Below, one piece after another: positions 33,442-43,853 of a stretch of DNA of 53,497 bases. Position 1 is the stretch's first letter. The number at the start of each line of letters is the position of its first letter. This DNA comes from Candidatus Rokuibacteriota bacterium (GTDB taxonomy: Bacteria > Methylomirabilota > Methylomirabilia > Rokubacteriales > CSP1-6). The notes below the pieces were generated by a model that was not told where the DNA came from, did not search any database, and saw only the letters and a list, made by a program, of their open reading frames with translations. The position numbers were made by a program, and so were the translations under genes. The DNA lies in assembly GCA_003221635.1 (NCBI GenBank), contig QHSR01000023.1, positions 1 through 53,497 of the forward strand, given 5' to 3'.

Positions 33442-34412
33442 GCGAAACCTGGTTACTGGTCGCGCTGCTCGCTGCCGCGACAGCGCGCGGGGCCGCGCCG
33501 CTCGCGCTGGCGGCGCTCGGCGGCCTCTTCGCCGAGCGATCGGGCATCGTCGACATCGGCCTCGAGGGCAAGATGCTGGCCTCGGCCTTCATGGCGGCGG
33601 CGACGGCGGCGACGACGGGTTCCGCCTGGGCCGGCCTCGGCGCCGGTGTCGCGGCGTCCGTGCTGGTGAGCCTCGTGCACGGCTTCGCCTGCATCACGCA
33701 CGCGGGCAACCAGGTTGTATCGGGCATGGCGCTCAACATCACGCTCTCGGGATTGACCGCGATGCTGGGTTCAGCGTGGTTCCACGAGGGCGGCCAGACC
33801 CCGCTTCTCGGCCCCGGCGCGCGCTTCGCGCCGATCGAGCTTCCGGGCGCCGTCACGCTCGCGGGCGTGCCGGCAGTGGGCACGGTGTACCGAGAGGTCG
33901 TGAGCGGCCATAACCTGCTCGTCTACGTCGCGGCGGCTGCCGTCCCGATGGTGGCCTGGATCGTGTACCGGACGCGTTTCGGTCTGCGCTTGCGCGCCGT
34001 GGGCGAGAACCCCGACGCGGTCGACACCGCGGGCATCTCCGTGTCCGCCACACGGTACCGCGCGCTCGCCATGAGCGGCGTGCTGTGCGGCGTGTCGGGG
34101 GCGTACCTGTCGATCGCCCACCACGCGTCGTTCATCCGGGACATGTCGGCGGGCAAGGGCTATCTCGCCCTGGCCGCCCTCATCTTCGGGCAGTGGCGTC
34201 CATGGCCGACGCTCGGCGCGTGCCTCCTCTTCGCGTTCGCCGACGTAATCCAGGCCCGCCTTCAGGGGACGCCGCTGCCCCTTGTCGGCGTGGTGCCGGT
34301 CCAGCTCATCCAGGCGATTCCGTACATCCTGACGGTGTGCCTGCTCGCCGGCTTCGTCGGACGCGCGGTGGCGCCTCGCGCCATCGGCGTTCCGTACCTC
34401 AAAGAACGATGA
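33438..34412 (+). CDS. Nucleoside-type ABC importer permease 2
   Basis: 324 residues, about eight to ten membrane segments. GGLFAERSGIVDIGLEGKML near the start is the standard mark of the second permease of BMP-linked importers; then GNQVVSGMALN, LRAVGENPDAVDTAGI and SAGKGYLALAALIFG. ATG overlaps the stop of permease 1, and its stop overlaps the cytidine deaminase start (ATGA), so translation is coupled from transport to catabolism. Confidence 0.92.
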   Translation: MSETWLLVALLAAATARGAAPLALAALGGLFAERSGIVDIGLEGKMLASAFMAAATAATTGSAWAGLGAGVAASVLVSLVHGFACITHAGNQVVSGMALNITLSGLTAMLGSAWFHEGGQTPLLGPGARFAPIELPGAVTLAGVPAVGTVYREVVSGHNLLVYVAAAAVPMVAWIVYRTRFGLRLRAVGENPDAVDTAGISVSATRYRALAMSGVLCGVSGAYLSIAHHASFIRDMSAGKGYLALAALIFGQWRPWPTLGACLLFAFADVIQARLQGTPLPLVGVVPVQLIQAIPYILTVCLLAGFVGRAVAPRAIGVPYLKER

Positions 34413-34873
34413 GCGGCGTCGACCCGATGGGGAGGCCCGAGGGAGGCGCGGCGAGCGCTCCCCTCCACGTCGAAACAATGCTCGAGCTCGCGCGTCGGGC
34501 GCTGGCGAACGCCCACGCGCCTTACTCGCGTTTCAAGATCGGCGCATGCGTTCGAGCCGCGAGCGGCCGCCTGTACGCGGGATGCAACGTGGAGAACGCG
34601 TCGTACCCGGTCACCCAGTGCGCCGAGGCCACCGCCATCGGGGCGATGGTCGCCGCGGGTGACCGTCAGATCGTCGAGGCCGTGATCGTGACCGAGGGCG
34701 CCGAGCCGTGTCCTCCCTGCGGCCGTTGCCGGCAGCAGCTCGCCGAGTTCGCCCCTCTGGACGCGCGCATCCATCTCTGCGGGCCGGAGGGAGTTCGCGT
34801 CACGGCCACCCTGGGCGAGCTCTTACCGATGGCCTTCGGAACGATCCGGCGAATCACCCCGGGAGAGACGTGA
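34409..34873 (+). CDS. cdd: Cytidine deaminase
   Basis: 154 residues. Zinc site: CAEATAIG near residue 70 (Cys ligand and catalytic Glu) and PCPPCGRC near 100 (two Cys ligands); AHAPYSRFKIGACV and GCNVENASYP bind the nucleoside. It converts (deoxy)cytidine to (deoxy)uridine. About 20 residues before the core are extra compared with short Cdd proteins. The ATG overlaps the permease stop, and its TGA shares one base with the next ATG (TGATG). Confidence 0.95.
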   Translation: MSGVDPMGRPEGGAASAPLHVETMLELARRALANAHAPYSRFKIGACVRAASGRLYAGCNVENASYPVTQCAEATAIGAMVAAGDRQIVEAVIVTEGAEPCPPCGRCRQQLAEFAPLDARIHLCGPEGVRVTATLGELLPMAFGTIRRITPGET

Positions 34874-35933
34874 TGGAGCTCGACATCTTTCTGGCGCCCG
34901 CCGCGGATTCCTGGAAGGTCGTGAAGCGCGCGGAGGCGCTGGGCTTCCACCGCGCCTGGTTCTACGACACGCAGCTCCTCAACGCGGAGGTGTTCGTCTC
35001 GATGGCGGCCGCCGCCATGCAGACATCCAGGATCCGCCTCGGCACCGGCGTGCTGATCCCGTCGAATCGCATCGCGCCCGTGGCCGCGAGCGGGCTGGCA
35101 AGCCTGAATGCTCTCGCGCCCGGCCGGATCGACTTCGGCGTCTCCACCGGCTTCACGGCCCGCCGCACGATGGGGCTGCGCCCCGTGAAGCTCGGGGACA
35201 TGGAGGAATACGTCCGGGTCGTGTGTAGCCTGCTCGCGGGCGAGACGCTGGAGTGGACGTTCGAGGCCAAGCGCCGGAAGATCCGATTCCTCAACCCCGA
35301 GATCGGGGCCGTCAACATCAAGGATCCGATTCCGGTGCACATCTCCGCCCTGGGGCCACGCGCCCGTCGGCTCACGGCGAAGCTCGGCGCCGGCTGGATC
35401 CACGCCACGGCCAACGTGGCCCACGCCAAGGCCGCGATCGCCGACATGCAGACCGCCTGGCGAGACGCCGGCCGGGACCAGGCCCGGCTGCACGCGACGG
35501 CGGCCATCGCCGGCTGCGTCCTCGGGGACGGCGAGGCCAGCGACAGCCCCCGGGCGAAGGCCCACGCAGGTCCGACCGCCACCATCGCGCTGCACAGTCT
35601 GGTCGAGCGCGACGAGTTCGGCGATCTGGGGCGCCCGATCCCGCCAGAGCTCGCGCCGCTGATCGAGCAGTATCGCCAGATCTATCTCACGTACGAGCCC
35701 GCGGATGCTCGCTACCTGAGTAACCATCGCGGGCATCTGATGTTCCTGCGGCCGGAAGAGCACGCGATCTGCACCGCCGAGCTGATTCGCGCGACCACCT
35801 TCACCGGGCCCAAGGCCGAGCTGCGAGAGCGGCTCCGCGAGCTGGCGCGGGCCGGATTCGACCACGTCGGACTCACCGTGCGCCACGGATATCCCGAGAT
35901 GCTGGAGGAGTGGGCCGACGTGTTCGAGGGCGT

Positions 35934-35937
<4 letters not shown>
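34873..35937 (+). CDS. LLM-class oxidoreductase in the nucleoside operon
   Basis: 354 residues, luciferase fold: ELDIFLAPAADSWKVVKRAEALG, RIRLGTGVLIPSNRIAPV, RIDFGVSTGFTARRTMGL and VHISALGPRARRLTAKLGAGW. It is nested between cytidine deaminase and thymidine phosphorylase with overlapping ends (TGATG before, GTGA after), so it is made together with them. An LLM flavoenzyme (RutA) opens the uracil ring in Escherichia coli, so a role on a pyrimidine or its product is conceivable, but the sequence shows no direct RutA signature I can name. Confidence 0.87.
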
Positions 35938-37259
<1,322 letters not shown>

Positions 37260-37268
<9 letters not shown>

Positions 37269-37730
37269 CGTGGGCGACGAGGGGGAGCCTGTGTTGGCCC
37301 TCAGAACGACGCTCCGCGCCGCCTGGTCCGCCGCCATCGTCTTCAGTGAGTCCTGCTCCACCGTCAGGACGTGCTTTGCGATCGCCCGATAGGTCCACTG
37401 CCCCGGTCCGGTTTCCGTGTTGAACTGCGCGTCGGTGAGCCCCACGAGAGAGCCGATGAAGCGCGCCCGCTCGACGAGCCACTCGGCCACCAGCCGCTCC
37501 ATCGGTGAGGCGGTGATCCGAGACTCATAGCGTCCTTCGAGCACCTGTCCCGTGTGGATCTTCTCGTGGTCGATGTCATTGGTGATGAGCGTCCAGACGT
37601 CCTTCCCTTGCGCGCACCCGTGAGAGGACGGGACAGAAAGCTCGGGGTCCGACGCCTCCAGGAGCGCGCCCATGGTGACCATCGTCTGTTCGATGAGCTC
37701 GCGGATCGCTCCACGCACGGTCGCTGCCAT
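37260..37730 (-). CDS. DinB-superfamily protein
   Basis: 156 residues, four-helix DinB-like fold. Metal-binding His candidates in NDIDHEKIHTGQV and AKHVLTVEQDS; QWTYRAIAKHVL is a typical DinB helix. Function unknown; it may be a metal-dependent thiol-linked transferase or hydrolase. It follows the dienelactone-hydrolase-like gene by 24 bases on the same strand, so they may be co-transcribed. Confidence 0.8.
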
Positions 37731-37754
37731 ATGTCTCTCCCGTCCTGCCGGCGC

Positions 37755-38651
37755 CTACTTGAGGTGCCGGCCGAAGAACTCGACGACCTCCCGAATGCTG
37801 TCGGCCCAGGCCGCGGGGTCGCCGCCCGTCGTGGCGCCGCGCCCGTTGGGCGAGCTGGGGTTGATGCGTGCCTCGACGTAGCGCACGGGCCTGTCGCTGT
37901 CGAACGAGTGGTGCGCGCCAGGATAAATCTTGATCGTCACCGGATATGCGGCCCGCTGCGCCACCTCGGTCAGCTTCCGGCAGGATTCCGCCGGGGTCCA
38001 GTCGTCCTTCTCCCCGATGAGGATCAGCAAGGGTGCGACCGGCCGATACACACCCGAAGCGTCGCCGCGCAACGCACCCCCTCGCGTCGTGCATCGTGGA
38101 TAGAGCGCGACGGCGGCGGCGAACCCCGCCCGCTTGTCACGGGCCAGCGGCTCGCCGTCGCTTTGGGGCGCGATCATCGAGGCCAGCGTCGTCGACCCGC
38201 CGTGCGAGCCGCCCATGAGGCCGACGCGTGATCCGTCGACGTACGACAGCGCCCGGAGATGGGCGAGCGCCGCGTAGGCGTCGCGCGCGCGGCGCTCGGG
38301 GCTGACGTCGATCCCGCGCGTCGATGCGACGGTGCACACGCCGTCGGCGAAGCCGCGGGTCGTGAAGCTGTCGGGGATGAGCACGACATAGCCTCGCCCC
38401 AGAAGCTCCCGCGCCCAGCGGGCGGGCGCGCCGCTCGAGCGAGGGCCGAGACCGCTGCAGTCGTGCACGATCACGACGGCGGGGAACGGGCCCGCGCCGT
38501 CCGGCTTCGACAGGGTGACCGGGATCTGCTCCGAGACTCCGCCGGGCGCGGTCGTCGTGATCGACGGACCGGAGATCGCTCCGCCGCAACCGCTCAGGAT
38601 CGCGGCAGCCATCCCGAGCGCCAGCACGTTGAGCCCGTGGGGGCGCCTCAT
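37755..38651 (-). CDS. Dienelactone-hydrolase-like lipoprotein
   Basis: 298 residues. Lipoprotein signal with lipobox ILSGC near residue 22. Alpha/beta-hydrolase domain: VVIVHDCSGLGPRS, nucleophile elbow GGSHGGS near 150 (the DLH family often has Cys here, this protein has Ser), acid in GEKDDWTP and His in GAHHSFD. Probably a membrane-anchored periplasmic esterase. The ATG lies only about ten bases after a TAGAAT hexamer and has no Shine-Dalgarno. Confidence 0.88.
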   Translation of the reverse strand: MRRPHGLNVLALGMAAAILSGCGGAISGPSITTTAPGGVSEQIPVTLSKPDGAGPFPAVVIVHDCSGLGPRSSGAPARWARELLGRGYVVLIPDSFTTRGFADGVCTVASTRGIDVSPERRARDAYAALAHLRALSYVDGSRVGLMGGSHGGSTTLASMIAPQSDGEPLARDKRAGFAAAVALYPRCTTRGGALRGDASGVYRPVAPLLILIGEKDDWTPAESCRKLTEVAQRAAYPVTIKIYPGAHHSFDSDRPVRYVEARINPSSPNGRGATTGGDPAAWADSIREVVEFFGRHLK

Positions 38652-38660
38652 CGCGAGACG

Positions 38661-38666
38661 ATTCTA
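38661..38666 (-). promoter_or_regulatory. -10 box before the dienelactone-hydrolase-like gene
   Basis: TAGAAT on the reverse strand (in GCATAGAATCG), nine bases before the ATG at 38651. It would give a leader of about three nucleotides. No clear -35. Confidence 0.4.
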
Positions 38667-38760
38667 TGCCGACCGGCATCCCCTGCGCTTGACTACGCCG
38701 CGGCGGAGCGCGATTGTGTTCGCAGATGACACGCGGGAGGCCCCGTCGAGGACTCGATCA

Positions 38761-39885
38761 ATGAACGGAGCGCTGTCGGGAATCCGCGTCGTCGACATCA
38801 CGAACAATCAGGCCGGTCCCTCGTGTGGCCAGATGCTGGCCTGGCTCGGGGCCGACGTGATCAAGGTCGAGGAGCCGATCAAGGGCGACCCCGCCCGATC
38901 GATGTTGAAGGATAGGCCGGACGCGGACAGCCTGTTCTACCTGTCCTTCAACGCGAACAAGCGCAGCCTGACGCTCAACCTCAAGAACTCTCGCGCCAAG
39001 GATGTGTTTCGTACGCTGCTCCGGACTGCCGATGTGCTCCTGGAGAACTTCGGCCCGGGCGTCCTCGAGCGTCTCGGCTTCGGCTATCCCGAAGTCCGGG
39101 CGCTCAACCCGCGGCTCGTGTACGCGAGCATCAAGGGATTCGGGTCGTACGGGCCGTATCGCGACTACAAGAGCTACGAGCCGATCGCGCAGGCGATGGG
39201 CGGGGCCATGAGCGTCACCGGGTTCCCCGACAGCCCGCCGACCTACGTCTGGCCGTCCATCGGCGATTCGGGGACGGGCATGCACTGCGTGATCGGGATC
39301 CTGGCCGCGCTCATGCAACGCCACGCGACCGGCGAGGGTCAGCAGGTCGAGGTGTCGATGCAGGACGCGGTGGTGAACCTCTGCCGCGTGAGCCTGCGTG
39401 ATCACCAGCGGATGGGCAAGCCGCCGGAGCGAAACGGAAATCAGCTCGGCACGGCGGTGCCCGGCAACACGTATCGCTGCCATCCCGGCGGACCCAACGA
39501 CTACGTGTTCATCTTCACGCAGCAGCAGATGTGGCATCCCTTCCTCCGCGCCATGGGCCGCGAGGACCTCATCGGCGACGCGCGTTACGAGGCCGGCGAT
39601 GCGCGCTGGCGCAACCGCGACGAGGTCAACACCATGGTCGAGGCGTGGACCATGGAACGCTCGAAGCACGAGGTCATGAAGATCCTGGCCGGCGACATGA
39701 TCGTCGAGGTCGAGCACCCGGTGCGAGGGCGCTACATCACCGCGGGTAACCCGGTCAAGCTCTCCGCCTCACCGACGAAGATCTCGACCGCCCCCCTGCT
39801 CGGCCAGCACCGCCGCGAGATCCTCGCCGAGCTGGGATACAGCGAGGCTGACATCGACGCCCTCGCCGCTGACGGATCGATCTAA
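38761..39885 (+). CDS. Family III CoA-transferase with in-frame deletion
   Basis: 374 residues, resembling formyl-CoA:oxalate CoA-transferase-like enzymes. GIRVVDITNNQAGPSCGQ, NANKRSLTLNLK, LLENFGPGVLERLG, and the catalytic-Asp motif IGDSGTGMH near 169 are intact. Near residue 308 the chain passes directly from KHEVMKILAG to DMIVEVEHPVRG. Relatives, including both halves of the double CoA-transferase in this window, have a further 20-30 residues there (a GVxxxxV ... DxHxxxR segment). The frame is kept, so a shorter protein may be made. Substrate unknown; start ATG at 38761. Confidence 0.88.
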   Translation: MNGALSGIRVVDITNNQAGPSCGQMLAWLGADVIKVEEPIKGDPARSMLKDRPDADSLFYLSFNANKRSLTLNLKNSRAKDVFRTLLRTADVLLENFGPGVLERLGFGYPEVRALNPRLVYASIKGFGSYGPYRDYKSYEPIAQAMGGAMSVTGFPDSPPTYVWPSIGDSGTGMHCVIGILAALMQRHATGEGQQVEVSMQDAVVNLCRVSLRDHQRMGKPPERNGNQLGTAVPGNTYRCHPGGPNDYVFIFTQQQMWHPFLRAMGREDLIGDARYEAGDARWRNRDEVNTMVEAWTMERSKHEVMKILAGDMIVEVEHPVRGRYITAGNPVKLSASPTKISTAPLLGQHRREILAELGYSEADIDALAADGSI

Positions 39886-39907
39886 CGCAGGGTCCCGTCC
39901 GCGAACT

Positions 39908-40070
39908 GGGGCGACCGGCGGCCAGGCGTGTACGGCAGGGGCCGCACCACGCGGCACGCGTGCGCTGCTCCGGGGTTGCCGGGCTCCATCCGGGCGCTCC
40001 GCGCCCGTCGCCGCGTTTTGGGAACGGGTCCGGTCGCCGCTCCCGCACACGCCTGGCCGCCGGTCGCCTC
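39908..40070 (-). repeat. Structured intergenic repeat, copy 3 (inverted)
   Basis: Bases 39908-39931 pair with 40047-40070 over 24 positions with no mismatch. Read on the reverse strand, the core again holds GCGCCCGGATGGAGCCC and ACGCGTGCCGCGTGGT, with CCCGTT/GACGGG facing each other as in copies 1 and 2. The interior between the stem arms is longer (115 nt), and the terminal stem is a third, unrelated sequence. It lies between the CoA-transferase and alanine racemase genes, opposite in orientation to both. Confidence 0.75.
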
Positions 40071-40104
40071 CTGAGCGCTAACATGGTTTTGGAGATGGGA
40101 CATA

Positions 40105-41235
40105 GTGGCTGAGCGCATTCGGCCGACCGTTGCGCGCGTCGATCTCGGCGCGCTCAAGTCGAATTACCGTGCGATCGTCGACCATCTCAGCCGCGAGCGG
40201 CCGGTGGGAATGCCTGGAGTGATCGCGGTCGTCAAGGCGAATGCCTACGGTCACGGCGCCGCGCAGGTTGGGCGGGCGCTCGAGGACGCTGGCGCCGACC
40301 TCCTGGCATGCGCCGACATCGAGGAAGGCGCGGCGCTACGGGCGGCGGGCGTGCGCGCCGAGATCCTGATCTTCGGTGCGCTCAGCGTCAGCGACCTCGA
40401 TGGGCTGTTCGACTGTCGGCTTACGCCGACGATCTCGTCGCCGGGCGCCGCCCGGGCCGTGCAGGCGGCCGCGGCGCGGCGCACGCAGCGTCTCCGCTAC
40501 CATCTGAAGATCGACACCGGCATGAACCGACTCGGTTTCCGCTTCGACAACCTGCGGCGCACGCTGCCCGAGCTACTCCGGAGCGAGAACCTCGATCTCG
40601 ACGCGGTCTTCACGCACTTCGCGACGGCCGACGATCCCGCGTCATCGCTCTTCGACGAGCAGCGCCGGCGCTTCGACCAGGCGCTCGCAGATCTGAACGT
40701 GCTGGGCGCGCGGCCGCGCTACCGGCATGCGGCCAACAGCGCCGCACTCGTGCGCGACCCGCGCGTCTGGTTCGATCGCGTGCGGCCGGGCCTCTTGCTC
40801 TACGGGATGGTGCCCCCGCCCCTCACGTCGACGATCGCGCTCGCCCCGGTCATGACGCTCGCCAGCCGCGTGACCGCCGTCAAGGGCATGCGGGCGGGCG
40901 AGGTCACCGGCTATGGCGCCCGCTTTGCCGCCACGCGCCCGACGACGATCGCGATCGTGCCGGCGGGCTACGCCGACGGGCTCGACCTGCGGCTGGCGGG
41001 CCGCGGCGCCGTGCTCATCCGAGGCCGCCGGGCGCCGATCGTCGGATCGGTCTGCATGGACATGCTCATGGCGGACGTGACCGGTCTGGACGCGTCGCCC
41101 GGTGACGAGGTCGTCATCATTGGGCGCCAGGGCAGCGACACAATCGACGCCCGTGAGATGGCCGACACCATCGGGTCGATTCCCTGGGAGATCGTCTGCC
41201 GCGTCGGCAGCCGGATCGAGCGCGTCTACGCTTGA
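40105..41235 (+). CDS. alr: Alanine racemase
   Basis: 376 residues, full length. PLP-binding lysine in AVVKANAYGHG near 44, RYHLKIDTGMNRLGF, HAANSAAL, RPGLLLYGM, the second catalytic residue in TGYGARF near 269, and IVGSVCMDMLMADVT. It makes D-alanine for peptidoglycan. Starts at GTG with GGAGATGGGA upstream; TAACAT (40079-40084) could be the -10. Preceded by repeat copy 3. Confidence 0.96.
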   Translation: MAERIRPTVARVDLGALKSNYRAIVDHLSRERPVGMPGVIAVVKANAYGHGAAQVGRALEDAGADLLACADIEEGAALRAAGVRAEILIFGALSVSDLDGLFDCRLTPTISSPGAARAVQAAAARRTQRLRYHLKIDTGMNRLGFRFDNLRRTLPELLRSENLDLDAVFTHFATADDPASSLFDEQRRRFDQALADLNVLGARPRYRHAANSAALVRDPRVWFDRVRPGLLLYGMVPPPLTSTIALAPVMTLASRVTAVKGMRAGEVTGYGARFAATRPTTIAIVPAGYADGLDLRLAGRGAVLIRGRRAPIVGSVCMDMLMADVTGLDASPGDEVVIIGRQGSDTIDAREMADTIGSIPWEIVCRVGSRIERVYA

Positions 41236-41261
41236 ATCTCAGAATTGGGAAGGACCCTCCT

Positions 41262-41659
41262 TCAGGATCTCGGCACGATCCAGAGATAGACCTGAGCCGG
41301 GCGATCCCTGGTCTCGACCCGGATCGTCCGGAGAGATCCCCTTCACGAAAAGTCACGCGCTCACCCACCCCGGCGCGCCGCGCCGACTCGGCGCTCTGGG
41401 CGACCAGGCGCGGGTCGATCTCGATGCCCACACCGCGCGCGCCGAAGTCGCGCGCCGCCGCAATGACGAGTCGTCCGTCACCCGAGCCCAGGTCGTAGAC
41501 GATGTCGCTCCCCTCCACGCGGGCTAGGCGCAACATCTCGATCACGACTTCGTTCGGGGTCTGCACGTACGGCACGTCCGCGCCGGGGTGCATACAGTCG
41601 GCGGCCCCGACGAGCGCCATGCCGACGCGAAAGGCGAGGCGGCTTCCGCGGTACGTCAT
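41262..41659 (-). pseudogene. Methyltransferase gene with internal deletion
   Basis: The N-terminal part (41659 to about 41335) is a class I methyltransferase start: PYVQTPNEVVIEMLRLA, SAM loop VYDLGSGDGRLVIAAA, GVGIEIDPRLVAQS and ERVTFREGD. The C-terminal part appears in another frame and ends RDRPAQVYLWIVPRS at 41262, the usual last strand of this type. About 50-70 residues between are missing. The family (DOT1/SAM-fold small bacterial methyltransferases) often has a signal peptide; none is clear here. Confidence 0.7.
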
Positions 41660-41679
41660 CGAGTGTCTGACGGCCGAAA

Positions 41680-42918
41680 TTATCGCGGGCGTGCGGTCAT
41701 GTGCCCCGGGTCCATGCCGTAGAAGAGCGGGGCGCCGCCCTCGCCGGGTCGCGGCCAGGGATGCTCGCGCAGCACGCGCTCATCGATGTCCGCTCCCCAG
41801 CCCGGCGCGTCGCTGAGCCAGATGTGGCCGTCGCGGATGAGCGGCGGCTTCGTGACCAGCGGCCCCTTCCACGGCACGTCGTCGATGTCGATCTCCATGA
41901 TCCGCACGTTCGGCAGCACGGCGCAGAGATGCAGCGAGTGCAGGTCGGCCAGGTGGCTGTAGTAGTTGTGCGGCGCGACGTTGATCTCGCACGCCTCGGC
42001 CAGCCGGCCGATCTGCACGGCCTGCGAGAAGCCGTTCCATGGCACGTCGATGATCGCCACGTCCACCGCGTGGCGCTCCAGGAAGGGCCGGTACTGGCGC
42101 AGCGTCACCAGGCTCTCGCACGACGCCAGGCGCGTGGACGTGGACTGCTTGATCTGGAGCAGCGCGTCCGGGTCCCAGTTGTCGTACTCGACCCATTGCA
42201 TGTCGTAGCGCTCGAGGAGCTTGGCGATGCGGAGCACGCCCTCGGTGCGGAAGTTGTAGTTGAGGTCGAGACACAGGCCGACCTTCGGCCCCACCGCGGC
42301 GCGAAACGTGCCGATCAGTCGGTCGATGGCGTCCAGGATCTCGACCGTCGGCGCGCCGTCGGTCGTGTTGATGCCGCTCGCGAACCCGGGGAAGTACACG
42401 GTGGCGGGCTCCCCCGGAATGACCATGTTGGTCTTGAGCGCGGTGAAGCCCCGCGCCACCACCTCGCGGCCGAGCGCCGCGATGTCGTCGTAGGTCTTGA
42501 GCGGCGGTGTCCCGAGGAACGTCCCCATGCGCGCCCGCGTCGTCCCGCAGTGCGACCAGTAGAGACGCATGCGGTCGCGCAGCGGACCGCCGAAAAGCTC
42601 ATAGACCGGCACGCCGAGCGCCTTGGCCTTGATGTCCCACAACGCGAGCTCGATGCCAGCCATCGCCTTGTGGGAGACGCCGCCGCTGTTCTGGCGTACG
42701 CGGCGCAGCATGTCCCAGTACAGGCGCTCGACGGGCCGCGGGTCCTGCCCGACCAGGAGGTCGGCGAGGTCACGAACGCAACCGGCGATCCCGTGCGGGC
42801 TTCGATTGTCGCTGCACTCGCCCCAGCCGACCAGACCGTTGTCGGTCTCGATGCGCACGAACGTCCACGGCCGCCAGCCGCCGTCGCAGTGGAGCGCTTC
42901 GACCCGCGCGATCCTCAT
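41680..42918 (-). CDS. Enolase-superfamily enzyme (mandelate-racemase-like)
   Basis: 412 residues. RIARVEALHCDGGWRPWTFVR opens the capping domain; barrel residues TALKTNM (base), LCLDLNYNF, WVEYDNWDP and ASCESLV (metal ligands) and VAPHNYYSHLADL (His). The layout resembles galactonate/sugar-acid dehydratase-like members. Four bases separate its start from the stop of the LLM gene, so the pair is an operon and may act on one compound. Confidence 0.9.
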   Translation of the reverse strand: MRIARVEALHCDGGWRPWTFVRIETDNGLVGWGECSDNRSPHGIAGCVRDLADLLVGQDPRPVERLYWDMLRRVRQNSGGVSHKAMAGIELALWDIKAKALGVPVYELFGGPLRDRMRLYWSHCGTTRARMGTFLGTPPLKTYDDIAALGREVVARGFTALKTNMVIPGEPATVYFPGFASGINTTDGAPTVEILDAIDRLIGTFRAAVGPKVGLCLDLNYNFRTEGVLRIAKLLERYDMQWVEYDNWDPDALLQIKQSTSTRLASCESLVTLRQYRPFLERHAVDVAIIDVPWNGFSQAVQIGRLAEACEINVAPHNYYSHLADLHSLHLCAVLPNVRIMEIDIDDVPWKGPLVTKPPLIRDGHIWLSDAPGWGADIDERVLREHPWPRPGEGGAPLFYGMDPGHMTARPR

Positions 42919-42922
42919 GGTC

Positions 42923-43783
42923 TCAGGCCGCCGTGAGGCCGAGCGCGCGGCCGGTCTCGGCGGCGAAGCGCTCGAGCGCCGCCGCGTCCATCTCGGGGCG
43001 TGGTCTCAGGATGAGCCGGTCGACTCCGGCCGCCGCGTAGGCCTCGCGCATCGCCTTGTCCGGGACGTCGTAGCCGGGCGGCGTCACGCTGATCTCGAGG
43101 GGGCCGAGGTGGGCCGGCCGCGAGTGCTTCTGGCCGGCGTCGCGCAAGGCCGCCACGAGCTTCTGCGTCTCGTCGAGATCCAGCCCGAATCCGTACCAGC
43201 CGTGGCCCTGGGTCACCGCGCGGCGGAAGGCCGGTGGCGTCCGTCCGCCCACGACGATGGGAGGCGTCGGCGTCTGCATCGGACGGGGCATCGCCTGGAC
43301 GCCGTCGAACGACACGTAGGGGCCGCGATACGACGGCTTCGGCTGAGTCCACACGGCGCGCATGGCCGCGAGGTAGTCGTCGGCGACGCGACCGCGCTCG
43401 GCGAACGGCGCGCCGACCGAGCGCATTTCCGGTTCGCACCAGCCGACGCCGAGCCCGAAGATGAGCCGGCCGTTCGACAGCACGTCGAGCGACGCGAGCT
43501 GCTTGGCGAGCACCAGCGCCTGCCGCTGCGGCAGGATGATCACGCCGGTCGCGAGCCGGATGCGCGTCGTGTGCGCGGCCAGGAACGTCAGCGCGACGAT
43601 CGGATCGAGCAGCCGCTGATCCGGCGCCATCGGGCGGCCGGGCACCGGCGGGTCGGGCAGCACCACGTGGTCGGCGACCCAGAGGGACTCGAAGCCGGCG
43701 GCCTCGGCCGCCCGGCCGACGCGCGCGGCGGCGTCGGGATAACCGCAGGTGTGGAGATTGACGGAATGCAGTCCGAATTTCAT
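42923..43783 (-). CDS. F420-type LLM oxidoreductase
   Basis: 286 residues, short form of the luciferase fold as in Rv2161c-type F420-dependent proteins. FGLHSVNLHTCGYPDAA, SLWVADHVVLPDPPVPG, RIRLATGVIILPQRQAL, LIFGLGVGWCEPE and PPIVVGGRTPPAFRRAV. F420 use is inferred from subfamily resemblance. First gene of a pair with the enolase-superfamily enzyme. Confidence 0.88.
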   Translation of the reverse strand: MKFGLHSVNLHTCGYPDAAARVGRAAEAAGFESLWVADHVVLPDPPVPGRPMAPDQRLLDPIVALTFLAAHTTRIRLATGVIILPQRQALVLAKQLASLDVLSNGRLIFGLGVGWCEPEMRSVGAPFAERGRVADDYLAAMRAVWTQPKPSYRGPYVSFDGVQAMPRPMQTPTPPIVVGGRTPPAFRRAVTQGHGWYGFGLDLDETQKLVAALRDAGQKHSRPAHLGPLEISVTPPGYDVPDKAMREAYAAAGVDRLILRPRPEMDAAALERFAAETGRALGLTAA

Positions 43784-43853
43784 CGCGTCCTCCCCGGAGC
43801 CGAAGAGCTCGGCGCTCGCGAGCGGGTCGTAGTCTATCAGAAGCTCGGCGGGG

